This document shows positions 6,032 to 6,849 of a stretch of 6,849 bases of DNA, piece by piece. The DNA is taken from the NCBI GenBank assembly GCA_016284575.1, contig JAEEPD010000025.1:1-6849 (forward strand), written 5' to 3'. This DNA comes from Bacillota bacterium. Lineage in GTDB: Bacteria > Bacillota > Clostridia > Peptostreptococcales > Anaerovoracaceae. Every line of letters begins with the position of its first letter. The first letter of the stretch is position 1. The notes under the pieces are model-generated. The model was not told the DNA's origin and did no database searches. It saw nothing but the letters and a program-made list of their open reading frames with translations. The position numbers and the translations under genes were made by a program.

Positions 6032-6849
6032 TCAATACAGGTGGCAGCTGCAGTTGTGTCCTGGGGAGATCTCGCGGTTTTCGGGGGCCTGCTCCCTGCA
6101 TTCGGGCCTTGCGTAGGGGCAGCGGAAGGCGAAGCTGCAGCCACAGCCTTCGTCGCCGCTTTCTATGGCCTCAGGCAGGTGCTCCCTGGCCTTGGCCTTT
6201 TCAGGGTCTGCCACGGGAATGGCGCTCAGAAGGGCTCTTGTGTAGGGGTGGGCAGGATGGCTTATTATCTCCTCCGCATCGCCGCTTTCCACCAGCCGTC
6301 CCCGGTACATGACGCCCAGCCTGTCGGACATATGGCGAACCACGGACATGTCGTGGGAGATGAAAAGATAGCTCAGGCCCTTTTCCTGCTGCAGGCGCTT
6401 AAGAAGATTGATTATCTGAGCCTGGTAGCTCACATCCAGAGCCGATACGGGCTCGTCGCAGACCATGAACTCGGGCTCCACAGCCAGGGCTCTGGCTATA
6501 CCTATCCTCTGCTGCTGGCCGCCGGAGAACTCGCCCGGATAGCGGGCCGCATCTCCCGGGAACAGGCCCACCTGAAGCAGCAGCTCCTCCACCCGCTCCA
6601 GCTCCTCCTTCTTAGAGGCATACATGCGGTTGGCCCTCATGCCCTCGGCGACCACATCCCCCACCAGATACTTGGAGTCCAGGGAGCCGCCCGGATTCTG
6701 GAATATTATCTGCATCTTCTTGCGGTAGGGGACCATATTGGCGCGGGTTATGTCCCTGCCGTCATATATTATCCTGCCGGCGCTGGGCTCTATGAGCCTG
6801 AGGACGGACCGTCCTGTGGTGGTCTTTGCGCTGCCGGGTTCACCCACCA
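6032..6849 (-). CDS. Oligopeptide/dipeptide ABC transporter ATP-binding protein (OppF/DppF type), 5' end cut by window edge
   Basis: The last 271 codons of a membrane-associated ATPase that powers peptide import; the N-terminus lies beyond the right edge. Numbered from the first complete codon, there is a Walker A region GEPGSAKTT (2-10), Q-loop FQNP (Q50), ABC signature FSGGQQQRIGIARAL (107-121), Walker B MVCDEP (D131, E132), D-loop SALD (135-138) and switch histidine H165 in ISHD. The C-terminal peptide-transporter extension has HPAHPYTRALL (197-207) and the cysteine pattern C237-x5-C243-x6-C250 ending at C268, with extra cysteines C235 and C266. In Walker A the glycine before the lysine is alanine (A7), unlike the usual GESGSGKTT. 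The gene stops with TGA, 16 bases before the palindromic element, and is probably last in its operon. OppF and DppF cannot be told apart here. Confidence 0.93.
   Translation of the reverse strand, partial: VGEPGSAKTTTGRSVLRLIEPSAGRIIYDGRDITRANMVPYRKKMQIIFQNPGGSLDSKYLVGDVVAEGMRANRMYASKKEELERVEELLLQVGLFPGDAARYPGEFSGGQQQRIGIARALAVEPEFMVCDEPVSALDVSYQAQIINLLKRLQQEKGLSYLFISHDMSVVRHMSDRLGVMYRGRLVESGDAEEIISHPAHPYTRALLSAIPVADPEKAKAREHLPEAIESGDEGCGCSFAFRCPYARPECREQAPENREISPGHNCSCHLY

Overview
All the genes in this window lie on the minus strand, so they read from right to left. The codon use is rich in G and C and the ribosome-binding sites are strong and AGGAGG-like. A Y-family polymerase paired with a YolD-like small protein, a LexA/DinR-type operator and short extended -10 promoters together point to a Gram-positive anaerobe of the class Clostridia, probably Lachnospiraceae. 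That placement is inferred from protein families and sites, not from a search.

Right edge (6849 to 6032): the 3' part of an oligopeptide/dipeptide ABC transporter ATPase of the OppF/DppF type, cut by the window edge. Next comes a short intergenic block (6031 to 5739). It holds a roughly 174-bp imperfect palindrome with 14-bp perfect terminal inverted repeats (a MITE- or REP-like element), then a rho-independent terminator for the ABC operon, then a promoter with a LexA-like box over its predicted start site.

Centre (5738 to 3841): a two-gene SOS-type unit. It encodes a Y-family translesion DNA polymerase with a C-terminal clamp-binding motif, and a YolD-like partner whose C-terminal half is replaced by a short acidic tail.

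Left half (3739 to 1): tldD and pmbA/tldE, which overlap by one base, followed after 86 bp by pepD, cut by the left edge. TldD and TldE are expected to form a heteromeric metalloprotease acting on unstructured peptides, and PepD is a dinuclear-zinc dipeptidase. With the peptide-importer ATPase nearby, much of the window concerns peptide uptake and breakdown, interrupted by the DNA-damage module.

The most interesting regulatory structure is a perfect 11-bp inverted repeat at 3747-3779 just before tldD. One arm contains the tldD Shine-Dalgarno sequence, and an extended -10 promoter sits in the loop. Transcripts reading in from the SOS unit would fold so that the ribosome site is hidden, whereas transcripts started at the local promoter would not. 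No CRISPR array, tRNA, rRNA or intact transposase gene was seen.
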